Shown here: positions 17,224 through 24,944 of the stretch, one piece after another
How positions within the stretch are numbered: position 1 is the first letter of the stretch
How the letters are laid out: each line of letters starts with the position of its first letter
Assembly (NCBI RefSeq): GCF_913776855.1
Contig: NZ_CAJYQD010000048.1
Location: 19,634-83,633 of the forward strand
DNA: 64,000 bases
Source: an uncultured Sphingomonas sp.
GTDB lineage: Bacteria; Pseudomonadota; Alphaproteobacteria; Sphingomonadales; Sphingomonadaceae
Direction of reading: 5' to 3'
Made by a program: the position numbers and the translations under genes
Notes under the pieces: model-generated
Told to the model about the DNA's origin: nothing
Databases searched by the model: none
What the model saw: only the letters and a program-made list of their open reading frames with translations

Positions 17224-18293
17224 CACTTGGTTCCTTGGGTCAGGATCGCGCGCCATTCGGCGAGGAACCGCCGACGCTTGATCGTATCGAGATTGACGAG
17301 CAGGCCGGGGCCGACGCGGATCGGTCGCTGTTGCTCGGTGGACAGGCGCGGTGCGCGGATGTCGCTGCGCACCGGCAGCAGCCATTGCTTCGCCAGCAGC
17401 GTCTGGCCACCCTGCGACAGCAGGAAATCGAGGAAGAGCTTGGCCGCCGCCGGGCGCTGCGCATCGCGGGCGATGAACGCGACGCGCGAGGCGATAAGAG
17501 TATAGTCGCGCGGGAACACGACCCCGATCCGGGGATCGCGCTTCGCGGCGGCCAGCGCATAGGGGCCGACGACATTATACGCGATGGCGATCCGGCCATC
17601 CGCCACCGCTTCCAGCATCGGCTCGGTGGTCGGCGACAGCCACGGCCGCGTCGCCGCCATCGCCTGCACCAGCGACCGCGTGTCGCGGGTGATCGCATAA
17701 TCCTCGGTCAGATAGAGATAGCCGACGTTCGATCGCGCCGGATCGTAGGTCGCGACCTTGCCCGTCAGCGGCACGCGGCCCGCGCGCAGCAATGTCTCGA
17801 ACGCCTCATGCGTACGCGGCACGCGCCCGGCGGGGATCAGGCGGCGATTATAGACGAAGGCGACCGGTTCGGCGGTGACGCCATAGCCCATATTCTTCCA
17901 CACGGCGTTCGACGGCAGCGCCGGTTTCTCGGGGCTTTGATAGGCCTGCGCATAGCCGTCGTTGATGAGCTTCGCCTGCAGATCCATGCCCGACGACCAG
18001 ACCAGGTCGGCGCCCGGCCGGCCGCTGCGCGCCTCGACGACGACCCGGCGATAGATTTCGCGCGACTCGAGGTCTTCGTAACGCACGGTGACACCGGGAT
18101 AGGTCCGCTGGAACACCGCGATCAGCGGCGCCATCGCAGCGGCATCGGCATTGCCATAGACGCGCACGACCCGTTCCGCCCGCGCGGCATCGACCAGCGC
18201 GTCATAGGAGCGCGGGTACCCCGCCGGCCGCTGCGCCGTGGCCGGCACCGCATATCCGATCAGGATCGCCAACAGGATCGTAAAAGCTTTCAT
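17223..18293 (-). CDS. Periplasmic ABC-type solute-binding protein, orphan
   Basis: Binding protein of 356 residues with a Sec signal peptide (MKAFTILLAILIGYAVPATAQ). The mature part resembles the Fe(III)/thiamine/polyamine-type class: RVVRVYGNADAAAMAPLIAVFQRTYPGVTVRYED, GADLVWSSGMDLQAKLINDGYAQAY, VFYNRRLIPA-like VAFVYNRRLIP and a C-terminal lobe with AAAKLFLDFLLSQGGQ. No ABC permease or ATPase is found in the window. It is the first gene of the leftward operon and is divergent from a TctDE-like regulator pair. A ligand-presenting role for the sensor kinase is therefore plausible, as shown for the binding protein BctC with kinase BctE in Bordetella, although BctC belongs to another family. 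Confidence 0.86.
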   Translation of the reverse strand: MKAFTILLAILIGYAVPATAQRPAGYPRSYDALVDAARAERVVRVYGNADAAAMAPLIAVFQRTYPGVTVRYEDLESREIYRRVVVEARSGRPGADLVWSSGMDLQAKLINDGYAQAYQSPEKPALPSNAVWKNMGYGVTAEPVAFVYNRRLIPAGRVPRTHEAFETLLRAGRVPLTGKVATYDPARSNVGYLYLTEDYAITRDTRSLVQAMAATRPWLSPTTEPMLEAVADGRIAIAYNVVGPYALAAAKRDPRIGVVFPRDYTLIASRVAFIARDAQRPAAAKLFLDFLLSQGGQTLLAKQWLLPVRSDIRAPRLSTEQQRPIRVGPGLLVNLDTIKRRRFLAEWRAILTQGTK

Positions 18294-18318
18294 CAGGTCC
18301 TCTCGCTTCCCGCATCTG

Positions 18319-18375
18319 GGTTCGGGTAAGCTCGCAGCATGTCGTACAAACCGAACCTGTCACCCGCCTTTCACC
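18319..18375. promoter_or_regulatory. Divergent control region, possible response-regulator sites
   Basis: The 95-nt gap between the binding-protein gene and the response regulator contains an inverted repeat GGTTCGG (18319-18325) / CCGAACC (18351-18357) and a direct repeat TCACC at 18360 and 18371, 11 bp apart. OmpR-type regulators favour direct repeats on one helical face. Assignment is tentative. Confidence 0.35.
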
Positions 18376-18388
18376 GCGCGCGGTTCCG

Positions 18389-19054
18389 ATGCGAATCCTG
18401 ATCGTCGAGGACGATGCACCGCTGGCACGCAGTATCGTGGCGCTGCTGCGCGGGGCCGGTCATGCGGTCGATCATGTCGGCGGCGGCGAGGATGCGCTGA
18501 TGGTACTGGCGACCGAGCCCTATGCGCTGGTCGTGCTGGATGTCGGCCTGCCCGATCTGGACGGGTTCCAGGTGCTGCAGGCATTGCGCAAACGCGGCGA
18601 CCGCGTGCCGGTACTGATGCTGACGGCACGCGACGCGCTGGACGATCGGGTACGCGGCCTCGACCTCGGTGCCGACGATTATCTGCGCAAACCCTTCGCA
18701 CCCGAGGAGCTGGAGGCCCGCATCCGCGCGCTCGGCCGTCGGCGGGGCGGCGATCCGGTGCCCGAACTGGTCATCGGTTCGCTATCGCTGAACCGATCGA
18801 CCGGTCAGGCGCAGGTTGGCGGGCGGACACTGGACCTCCGGCGGCGCGAATGGGCGGTGCTGGACGCGCTGGCCACCCGCGCCGGGCAAATCGTGCCGCG
18901 CGAAACGCTGCAAAGCGAAGTGTTCGGCTATGACGATCCGGTCGGCCCGAATGCGATCGAGGTGAACATCACCCGGCTGCGCGGCAAGCTCGCCCCCGAC
19001 GGACCGGCGATCCGGACGGTGCGCGGCGTCGGCTATCTGCTCGATGCCGGTTGA
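18389..19054 (+). CDS. OmpR-family response regulator, TctD-like
   Basis: Response regulator of 221 residues. The receiver domain (1-115) has the acidic pair EDD (residues 7-9), the phospho-acceptor aspartate in VVLDVGLPDLDG and the lysine in LRKPF. The C-terminal winged helix spans about 125-218 (LDLRRREWAVLDAL...DPVGPNAIEVNITRLRGKL...IRTVRGVGYLL). It overlaps its kinase gene by 11 nt. The pair resembles TctD-TctE, which controls tricarboxylate uptake, and it is divergent from a porin/citrate-transporter operon that it probably activates. Confidence 0.92.
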   Translation: MRILIVEDDAPLARSIVALLRGAGHAVDHVGGGEDALMVLATEPYALVVLDVGLPDLDGFQVLQALRKRGDRVPVLMLTARDALDDRVRGLDLGADDYLRKPFAPEELEARIRALGRRRGGDPVPELVIGSLSLNRSTGQAQVGGRTLDLRRREWAVLDALATRAGQIVPRETLQSEVFGYDDPVGPNAIEVNITRLRGKLAPDGPAIRTVRGVGYLLDAG

Positions 19055-20414
19055 TCCCGGTCGCGCCCCGGCGCTGCGCACGCGGTTGCTCGCCGCGATG
19101 CTGGCGCCGATGCTTGCCATCGCCGTCCTGCTGGGGGTCGCGGGTGCGGCGCTGATCGCCGATGTCGTGCGGCGGACGAACGACCGGGTGCTGGGCGGCG
19201 CGCTGGGCGCAATCGCCGAAACGGTGCAGGTGGAGGCGGGCGAGGTGACGATGGACCTGCCCCCGGCCGCATTCGGGATGCTGGAGAATAGCGAGCGCGA
19301 TAATGTGTATTACCGGATCGCGGTTGGGAATAGGCTGCTGACCGGCTATGCCGACCTGTCGCCGCCGCGCATCGCCGACCTCGCGCTAGACACTCCCCGC
19401 TTTCGCGACGCCAGCTACCGCCACCAGCCGATCCGCATCGCCGAGGTCCGCCGCTCGCTGCCGCGCATCGGCCAGCCGGTGATCGTGCAGGTGGCCGAGA
19501 CGCTGGACGGTCGCCACGCGCTGCAACGCCGGCTGTTGCTGGCGCTGATCCTCGGCGAAATCGCGCTGGTGGGCGTCGCGATGCTGTTGATCCGCCCGGC
19601 ACTCGGCTGGAGCCTGCGCCCCCTCTCCCGCCTGCGCGGCGTGGTCGCGGCGCGCGACACCCGCGCCACGCCCGATCTGTCGCCGCTCGCCACCGGGCCG
19701 TTGCCGGTCGAGCTGCGACCGCTGGCGCAGGCGTTCGACCACCTGCTCGCCCGGCTGGACAGCGCGACCGCCGGGATGCGCCGCTTCACCGCCGATGCTT
19801 CGCACCAGATGCGCACCCCGCTGGCGGTATTGAAGTTACAGGTAACGCTGGCCCGGCGCGGCGATCCGGCGGCGCTGGGCGAGATCGCCGATGCCGCCGA
19901 CCGACTGGAACATCTGGTCAAGCAGTTGCTCGCCCTCGCCCGCGCCGAAGAAGCCGGTACCGCCCCACCGTTCGAACCGGTCGACCTACGCCCACTGGCC
20001 ATCGCCGTCCTCAACCGCCGCATCGCGCAGGCGATCGAGGCGGGGGTCGAGGTCGATCTGGACGCCGACCATGCGCCGAGCGTCCAGAGCCATCGCACCT
20101 TGCTGTTCGAAATCCTGTCGAACCTGCTCGACAATGCGATCCGCTATAACCGGCGCGGCGGCCGCGTGGTGATCGCGGTGGCGACGACGGCGGACGGGGT
20201 CGCGGTCACCGTCGCCGATGACGGACCGGGCCTGCCCGCCGCCGATCTCGAACAGCTTGGCAATCGCTTCACCCGCCTGTCGAGCAGTCAGGGGAGCGAG
20301 GGCAGCGGGCTGGGCTTCGCGATCGTCCGCTCCGCCGCGCAGCGGCTGGGGCTGTCGATCGCGGTCGCCGACAACCGGCCGGGGCTGCGCGTGACGCTGC
20401 TGTTCGCGGGATAG
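19044..20414 (+). CDS. Sensor histidine kinase, TctE-like
   Basis: Membrane kinase of 456 residues. It has an N-terminal transmembrane helix (about 16-40), a periplasmic domain of about 125 residues resembling the 2CSK_N domain of TctE-type kinases, a second helix (about 168-190), and a HAMP-like linker. The dimerisation domain has the H-box DASHQMRTPL, and the catalytic domain has N-box NLLDNAIRYN, G1 DDGPGL and G2 GSGLGFAI. All catalytic motifs are intact. The start overlaps the response-regulator gene by 11 nt. The small periplasmic domain could sense citrate directly or through the divergently encoded binding protein. Confidence 0.92.
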   Translation: MPVDPGRAPALRTRLLAAMLAPMLAIAVLLGVAGAALIADVVRRTNDRVLGGALGAIAETVQVEAGEVTMDLPPAAFGMLENSERDNVYYRIAVGNRLLTGYADLSPPRIADLALDTPRFRDASYRHQPIRIAEVRRSLPRIGQPVIVQVAETLDGRHALQRRLLLALILGEIALVGVAMLLIRPALGWSLRPLSRLRGVVAARDTRATPDLSPLATGPLPVELRPLAQAFDHLLARLDSATAGMRRFTADASHQMRTPLAVLKLQVTLARRGDPAALGEIADAADRLEHLVKQLLALARAEEAGTAPPFEPVDLRPLAIAVLNRRIAQAIEAGVEVDLDADHAPSVQSHRTLLFEILSNLLDNAIRYNRRGGRVVIAVATTADGVAVTVADDGPGLPAADLEQLGNRFTRLSSSQGSEGSGLGFAIVRSAAQRLGLSIAVADNRPGLRVTLLFAG

Positions 20415-20423
20415 ACGGGCCGT

Positions 20424-20843
20424 TCAGGCGCGGAACCGGCGTTTCGCCTGCCCCTCCGACGCAGCCGCGCCGATGCTCGACACCATCGCCTCATATTGAT
20501 CGATGGTGAAGCCGGCGCGCAGGAACGCCGTCAGTTCATGCGTCGGCACCGCAAAACCGCGATGCCAGCTCAGCACCGCCATCCGCCGCAGCGCCTCCAG
20601 CCGGGGATCGGCAAGATTGGGCGAGCGCCCGCCCCGCCCGAACACCCGGCCCAGCGCGACCGACAGTGGCGACGGTTCGCGCAGCGACGACAGCCGATCG
20701 CCCTGCGCCAGCGCGACGACCGACCATTCGAGCGCGGTCAGCCCGGTCGCGGCGGCCTTCTTGGGGCTGGCATCCGGCGCCATGACGTCGGCGCCGATGA
20801 AGGGCGACAGGATCGGGTCGCTGGAGAAATGAAGATAGGCCAT
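20424..20843 (-). CDS. Small conserved-looking protein of unknown function
   Basis: A 139-residue protein I do not recognise. It has no signal peptide and no membrane segment; it is rich in alanine and leucine with helical stretches such as LTALEWSVVALAQGDRLSSLREP and DPRLEALRRMAVLSWHRGFAVP, and ends in a basic tail (EGQAKRRFRA). The start at 20843 is fixed by GGGAGGAA five nt upstream. It is the only gene downstream of the promoter at 21114-21142, which is flanked by two TetR-like operators, so it is probably the target of the adjacent TetR protein. It converges with the kinase gene, with 9 nt between the stops. Confidence 0.65.
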   Translation of the reverse strand: MAYLHFSSDPILSPFIGADVMAPDASPKKAAATGLTALEWSVVALAQGDRLSSLREPSPLSVALGRVFGRGGRSPNLADPRLEALRRMAVLSWHRGFAVPTHELTAFLRAGFTIDQYEAMVSSIGAAASEGQAKRRFRA

Positions 20844-21103
20844 GAAGTTCCTCCCGTTTGCGGCAGCACCCCTCGCCCGGCAGGCAACATCGTGCCGCCG
20901 CCAAGGCCCCTTGCGGGTGACGCCGAATAGATGGACGCAGACCATCGCTCCCCACGGCACGGTCGCCGGGCGGGGGCAGGTCTGTCGACGATGAAAAATG
21001 GGTGGCGCGTGCCGCCGGGTTACCGGGACGACGCGCGGAAAGCAGGTTCGGGCATATCGGCATCCTTGCGAAAGCCGGAGGCGGTCACGTCGGCCACCCC
21101 TTC
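20844..21103 (-). other. Long leader region without a gene
   Basis: The 260 nt between the TetR-controlled promoter and the small gene at 20843 carry no convincing ORF or hairpin. Upstream extension of the small gene's frame to 20960 lacks a ribosome site. It is probably a 5' untranslated region of about 265 nt. Confidence 0.4.
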
Positions 21104-21165
21104 TATACTGACCGGTATATTAACAGCGAAACGAGTCGTCAACGACTTTTATACCGGTCGGTAGA
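21104..21165 (-). promoter_or_regulatory. Leftward promoter bracketed by two TetR-type operators
   Basis: TATACTGACCGGTATA (21104-21119) and TATACCGGTCGGTAGA (21150-21165) match as inverted copies at 14 of 16 positions. Between them, on the minus strand, is TTGACG (21142-21137), 17 nt, then TATACC (21119-21114). One operator covers the -10 and the other abuts the -35. The pair lies immediately downstream of the TetR stop codon, so it serves the next gene leftwards. Confidence 0.72.
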
Positions 21166-21170
21166 ATATA

Positions 21171-21782
21171 CTATCGTCCTGGCCACATCATCAGGCTGGT
21201 GGCGGCCACACGCTCCAGATCGGCACGCGTCGCGCCCGATCCGGCCTGTACCGCCATCCCCTGCAGGATCGCGAAGAGATAACCGGTCAGGCCGGCGATA
21301 TCGACGGTTTCGGGCAGGTCGCCGTCGCGCTTGGCCTGCTCGAACCGTTCGACCAGCGCGGCGTGCGACGATGCGCGGCGCTGCATGACATCGGCCTTGA
21401 TCGATTGCGCCTCGGCGCCGCACGCATTCATGCTGATGACGCCCAGGCACCCCTTGGGATCGCAGCTGCTGGTCTGTGCATCGATCGCGCCGCGCAGGAT
21501 ATGTTCCGCCACGCCGCGCGCAGTCGGCTGCTGCAATGCCTTGCGCATATATTCCAGCTTCTCGGCCTCGTAGAGGTCAAGCGCCTTGTGGAACAGCGCC
21601 TCCTTGTTGCCGAATGCGGCATACAGGCTGGGCTTGGTAATCCCCATCGCGTCGGTCAGGTCGGCCATCGACGCGCCTTCATAGCCCTTGGACCAGAAGA
21701 CGCCGAGCGCTGCTGCCAGCGCCCGGTCGGTGCAGAATTCTCTGGGGCGGCCCTTGGCGGTGGCCGTGACGGTCTTTTCCAT
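21171..21782 (-). CDS. TetR/AcrR family transcriptional regulator
   Basis: Repressor of 203 residues. The N-terminal helix-turn-helix (GRPREFCTDRALAAALGVFWSKGYEGASMADLTDAMGITKPSLYAAFGNKEALF) is typical of the family. The C-terminal ligand domain carries CDPKGCLGVISMNACG, a cysteine-bearing segment seen in some TetR proteins that sense reactive compounds; redox or electrophile sensing is a guess. I chose the ATG at 21782, before MEKTVTATAKGRPRE; the longer frame overlaps GH125 and is not supported. It lies 56 nt downstream of the GH125 gene in the same direction and directly upstream of two operator-like sites. Confidence 0.88.
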   Translation of the reverse strand: MEKTVTATAKGRPREFCTDRALAAALGVFWSKGYEGASMADLTDAMGITKPSLYAAFGNKEALFHKALDLYEAEKLEYMRKALQQPTARGVAEHILRGAIDAQTSSCDPKGCLGVISMNACGAEAQSIKADVMQRRASSHAALVERFEQAKRDGDLPETVDIAGLTGYLFAILQGMAVQAGSGATRADLERVAATSLMMWPGR

Positions 21783-21838
21783 AACGGCTGGTACATATTC
21801 CTTTCCGTCGCGTGGACAAGCCCCCATGCGCTCCCCTG

Positions 21839-23302
21839 TCAGACGGCGATGCGGTCCAGCGGCGCCTTCAGCAGCTGCGGACGGGTGGCGGCAAGGTGCA
21901 GGACGAATTCGCCGAACAGGCCATTGGCCCAGGCGAACCAGTCGCGGGTGAACTTGGCCGGATCGTCCTTTTCGAACGCCTCGTGGATAAAGCCGGTGCC
22001 GGCATGGGTGCGCTTGAGCGTTGCGAGGCATTTCAGGATGGTCGCGTCGTCGGTGGCGGTCAGCCCGCGCACGATCAGGGACATCGGCCAGATATAGTCC
22101 ATCCCCTGATGCGGGCCGCCGATCCCCTCGCCGGCCTTGCCCTTGAAGAACCACGGGTTCGCTTCGCTCCACGCCGCCGCCGCCGTGCGCTGCCACCGCG
22201 CGTCGGTCGGCGACACGCAGCCCAGCCAGGCGAGGCTGGAGAGCGAGGGCACATTCGCATCGTCCATGAAGATCGTATTGCCGAAACCGTCGACTTCATA
22301 GGCCCACACGTCGCTGCCGTCGGGCAGCCGCATCGTTCCGTGCTGCGCCACGGCGGCGGCGACCTCGTTCGCCAGCGCGGTCGCGTCATTGGCGAGGGCG
22401 CTGTCCTTGCGTGCTTCATTGGCGACCTGCGCCATTTCGCGCAGCGTCGTCACCGCGAACATATTGGCCGGTACGAACAGCGGATACTGGCAGGCATCGT
22501 CCGACGGGCGAAAACCGGAATGGATCATGCCGTTCTTGCGCGTCGGGGCGCCGTATCCGGCGAGCAGCGTCTCGGTCGGCTGGCGGCTGGCGCGCTGGAA
22601 CTTGTACGGCCCCGGCCCATCCTTGCGCTGCTGTTCGCGGAAGGTGCGCACGATCGCACGCATCGCCTCTGCCCAGGTCGCATCGAACGGTGCGGCGTCG
22701 CGGGTGGTGGTCCAATAGCCGTAGCTGAGCCGAATCGAATAGCAGAGCGAATCGATCTCCCACTTCCGTTCCGCGACGCCCGGCTTCATCTCGGTCTCGT
22801 CGACCTTCGCCCATTCGAGCGACGTCTTCGCCGTCGGGTCTTCCATGAAGGCATTGGCATAGGGATCGATCAGCACGCTGCGGGCGTGCCGCGCGATCAG
22901 GCCGCGGAACAGCTCGCGCAGCTTCGCATCCTTGGGCGCGAGATGCAGGTACGACTTCACCTGCGCCGCCGAATCGCGCAGCCACAGGCAGGGAATGTCG
23001 CCGGTAATGACGAAGCTGTCGGGCTTTCCGTCGACCGTCCCCATCCGCACCGTGGTGTCGAGCGTGTTGGGATAGGCGTTGGCGAACAGCCATGCGAGTT
23101 CGGGATCGGCGATCATCCGGCTGACGCGCGCGATCTCCTGCTCAACCGCCTTGCTCACGAAGCGGCGATCGGCGGGCGCCGGGCGCTTGCTGGGATACGC
23201 CGTCTTGTCCGCAGCCCGTGCCAGCGGCGCGACACCGCCCATCGCCAGCCCTGCGCCCAGCAGTGCGCCCTGCGTCATCAACGTGCGGCGATCGGTCGGC
23301 AT
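21839..23302 (-). CDS. GH125 exo-alpha-1,6-mannosidase
   Basis: Metal-independent inverting mannosidase family (GH125), 487 residues, expected to remove alpha-1,6-linked mannose from high-mannose N-glycan cores. The N-terminus MPTDRRTLMTQGALLGAGLA is a twin-arginine signal, so the enzyme is probably exported folded through Tat. Family segments are NTLDTTVRMGTVDGKPDSFVITGDIPCLWLRDSAAQVKSYL, FMEDPTAKTSLEW, SGFRPSDDACQYPLFVPANMF and FGNTIFMDDANVPSL. The start has GGAGA upstream, which rejects the longer frame. It follows halogenase-like gene C by 34 nt and belongs to the receptor-led operon of the N-glycan locus. Confidence 0.93.
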   Translation of the reverse strand: MPTDRRTLMTQGALLGAGLAMGGVAPLARAADKTAYPSKRPAPADRRFVSKAVEQEIARVSRMIADPELAWLFANAYPNTLDTTVRMGTVDGKPDSFVITGDIPCLWLRDSAAQVKSYLHLAPKDAKLRELFRGLIARHARSVLIDPYANAFMEDPTAKTSLEWAKVDETEMKPGVAERKWEIDSLCYSIRLSYGYWTTTRDAAPFDATWAEAMRAIVRTFREQQRKDGPGPYKFQRASRQPTETLLAGYGAPTRKNGMIHSGFRPSDDACQYPLFVPANMFAVTTLREMAQVANEARKDSALANDATALANEVAAAVAQHGTMRLPDGSDVWAYEVDGFGNTIFMDDANVPSLSSLAWLGCVSPTDARWQRTAAAAWSEANPWFFKGKAGEGIGGPHQGMDYIWPMSLIVRGLTATDDATILKCLATLKRTHAGTGFIHEAFEKDDPAKFTRDWFAWANGLFGEFVLHLAATRPQLLKAPLDRIAV

Positions 23303-23336
23303 GGGGTATTCTCCGTTGATAGTGCGCCGGGGACGG

Positions 23337-24845
23337 TCAGGCGACCTTTGCCCGGCAATGATGGTCGATGAACTGGTGGTGCGGCGGCATGGTGGCGACC
23401 GCCTGCGCGATCTCCCCCCGCACCCGCGCCAGATACTGGTCGAGATGTCCTTCGGGCATGGCATCGACGATCGGGTGGTAGTCGGCGGGAATGATCCCCT
23501 GTCCGATCATCACCTGTACCCAGCTGGGCAGCGCGAAGAAATCCTCGCCGTTGCGGAAATAGCGGCCATCGGCGCGGAACAGCGCCATCGCCTCGCGCAG
23601 GGGATCGGGCACGTCCATCGTCCGGCAATAGCGCCAGAACGGCGTGTCGTCGCGCGTCGTCGCCTTGTAATGCAGCACCAGGAAGTCGCGCGTGCGCTCA
23701 TATTCGAACGCCGTCTCGCGGTTGAACCGCTCGGCCAGTCCGGGGTCGAAATCGCGTCCCGGAAACAGCCCCAGCAGCCGCCGGATACCCGCCTGCGCCA
23801 GATAGATGCCGGTCGATTCCAACGGTTCGAGGAACCCGGCGGCAAGGCCCAGTGCCACCACATTGCCGTTCCACGCCATGGCCCGCCGCCCCGCCGTGAA
23901 GCGCAGCTGGCGCGGCACATCGAGCGCCTGTCCCTGCAGCGTACCCAGCAGCGTCGCGATCGCCTGTTCATCGCTTTCATACGCGCTGGAATAGACATGG
24001 CCGTTGCCGACCCGATGCTGCAACGGGATGCGCCATTGCCAGCCGGAGTCCCTTGCCGCCGCTTCGGTATAGGGCATCGGCGGGCCGACTGTCTCCGACG
24101 GCACCGCGAACGCCCGGTCGCACGGCAGCCAGTGGCGCCAGTCGAGATAGCCGGTCTTGAGCGTCTGTTCGATCAGAACCCCGCGAAACCCCGAACAGTC
24201 GATGAAGAACTCGCCCTCGACCCGCCGGCCATCGGCCAACGTGATCGCGGCGACATGGCCGTTCTCACCCTGTTGTTCGACGCCGACGACCTTTCCCCCG
24301 ATCCGCTCGACCCCGCGTCGTTCGGCCAGTTCGCGCAGGAACCGCGCGTACAGCACGGCGTCGAGATGATAGGCATAGGCGATGTCGGACAACGGCGTGC
24401 CCGCCGGGCCGTCCCACTGGAACCGGCCGGCGGGGGCGGCCACGGTCTGGAGCGAATAGTCGCCGAGCGGCGCGGCCTTGCCGGCGAGGAACCGGCGTAG
24501 CCACAACTGGTGGAACGGCAGCGGCCCCAGCCCCTGCCCGATCGTGCCGAAACCATGGATATAGCTGTCGCCGACCCGGCCCCAGTCGGTGAAGCGGATG
24601 CCGAGCTTGAAGGTGGCATGGGTGCGCATCACGAACTCGCGTTCGTCGATGCCCAGCGTCTCGCTGTTGAACGTCTTCATATGGGGGACGCTCGATTCCC
24701 CCACGCCGACGATGCCGACCTCTTCAGATTCGACCAGCCGCACCGACACGGCGCGCCCCAGATAGGTGGCGAGCGCCGCGGCCGCCATCCAGCCCGCGCT
24801 ACCGCCGCCCAGCACGACGATCGAACGGATGCGGTTGTCGGTCAT
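23337..24845 (-). CDS. Tryptophan-halogenase-like flavoprotein (C)
   Basis: Halogenase-family protein of 502 residues, closer to A than to B in this window. It has GGGSAGWMAA (residues 13-22), GVGESSVP, ATFKLGIRF with Lys80 as the PrnA-Lys79 equivalent, WQWRIP intact and FLEPLESTGIYLAQ. It sits between a TonB receptor and the GH125 mannosidase and is separated from the receptor by a perfect 15-bp stem-loop. Halogenase-like genes accompany sugar-uptake receptors in several gram-negative groups without a known substrate. All expected catalytic residues are present, so activity is plausible. No flavin reductase is adjacent. Confidence 0.9.
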   Translation of the reverse strand: MTDNRIRSIVVLGGGSAGWMAAAALATYLGRAVSVRLVESEEVGIVGVGESSVPHMKTFNSETLGIDEREFVMRTHATFKLGIRFTDWGRVGDSYIHGFGTIGQGLGPLPFHQLWLRRFLAGKAAPLGDYSLQTVAAPAGRFQWDGPAGTPLSDIAYAYHLDAVLYARFLRELAERRGVERIGGKVVGVEQQGENGHVAAITLADGRRVEGEFFIDCSGFRGVLIEQTLKTGYLDWRHWLPCDRAFAVPSETVGPPMPYTEAAARDSGWQWRIPLQHRVGNGHVYSSAYESDEQAIATLLGTLQGQALDVPRQLRFTAGRRAMAWNGNVVALGLAAGFLEPLESTGIYLAQAGIRRLLGLFPGRDFDPGLAERFNRETAFEYERTRDFLVLHYKATTRDDTPFWRYCRTMDVPDPLREAMALFRADGRYFRNGEDFFALPSWVQVMIGQGIIPADYHPIVDAMPEGHLDQYLARVRGEIAQAVATMPPHHQFIDHHCRAKVA

Positions 24846-24906
24846 GCGGCCTGAAGCTCCGTTACACGCGGCGATCGGGGACGTATCGGAGCGTCCTATC
24901 GGCGAA

Positions 24907-24941
24907 ATCGGTCCCGTACGCGAGAGGCGTACGGGACCGAT
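24907..24941 (-). terminator. Perfect 15-bp stem-loop after the split TonB receptor
   Basis: ATCGGTCCCGTACGC (24907-24921) pairs with GCGTACGGGACCGAT (24927-24941) around a 5-nt loop. It begins 3 nt after the receptor stop and is followed on the minus strand only by a short TTT. It parallels the hairpin at 8822-8846 in the other receptor operon. Confidence 0.7.
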
Positions 24942-24944
24942 CCT

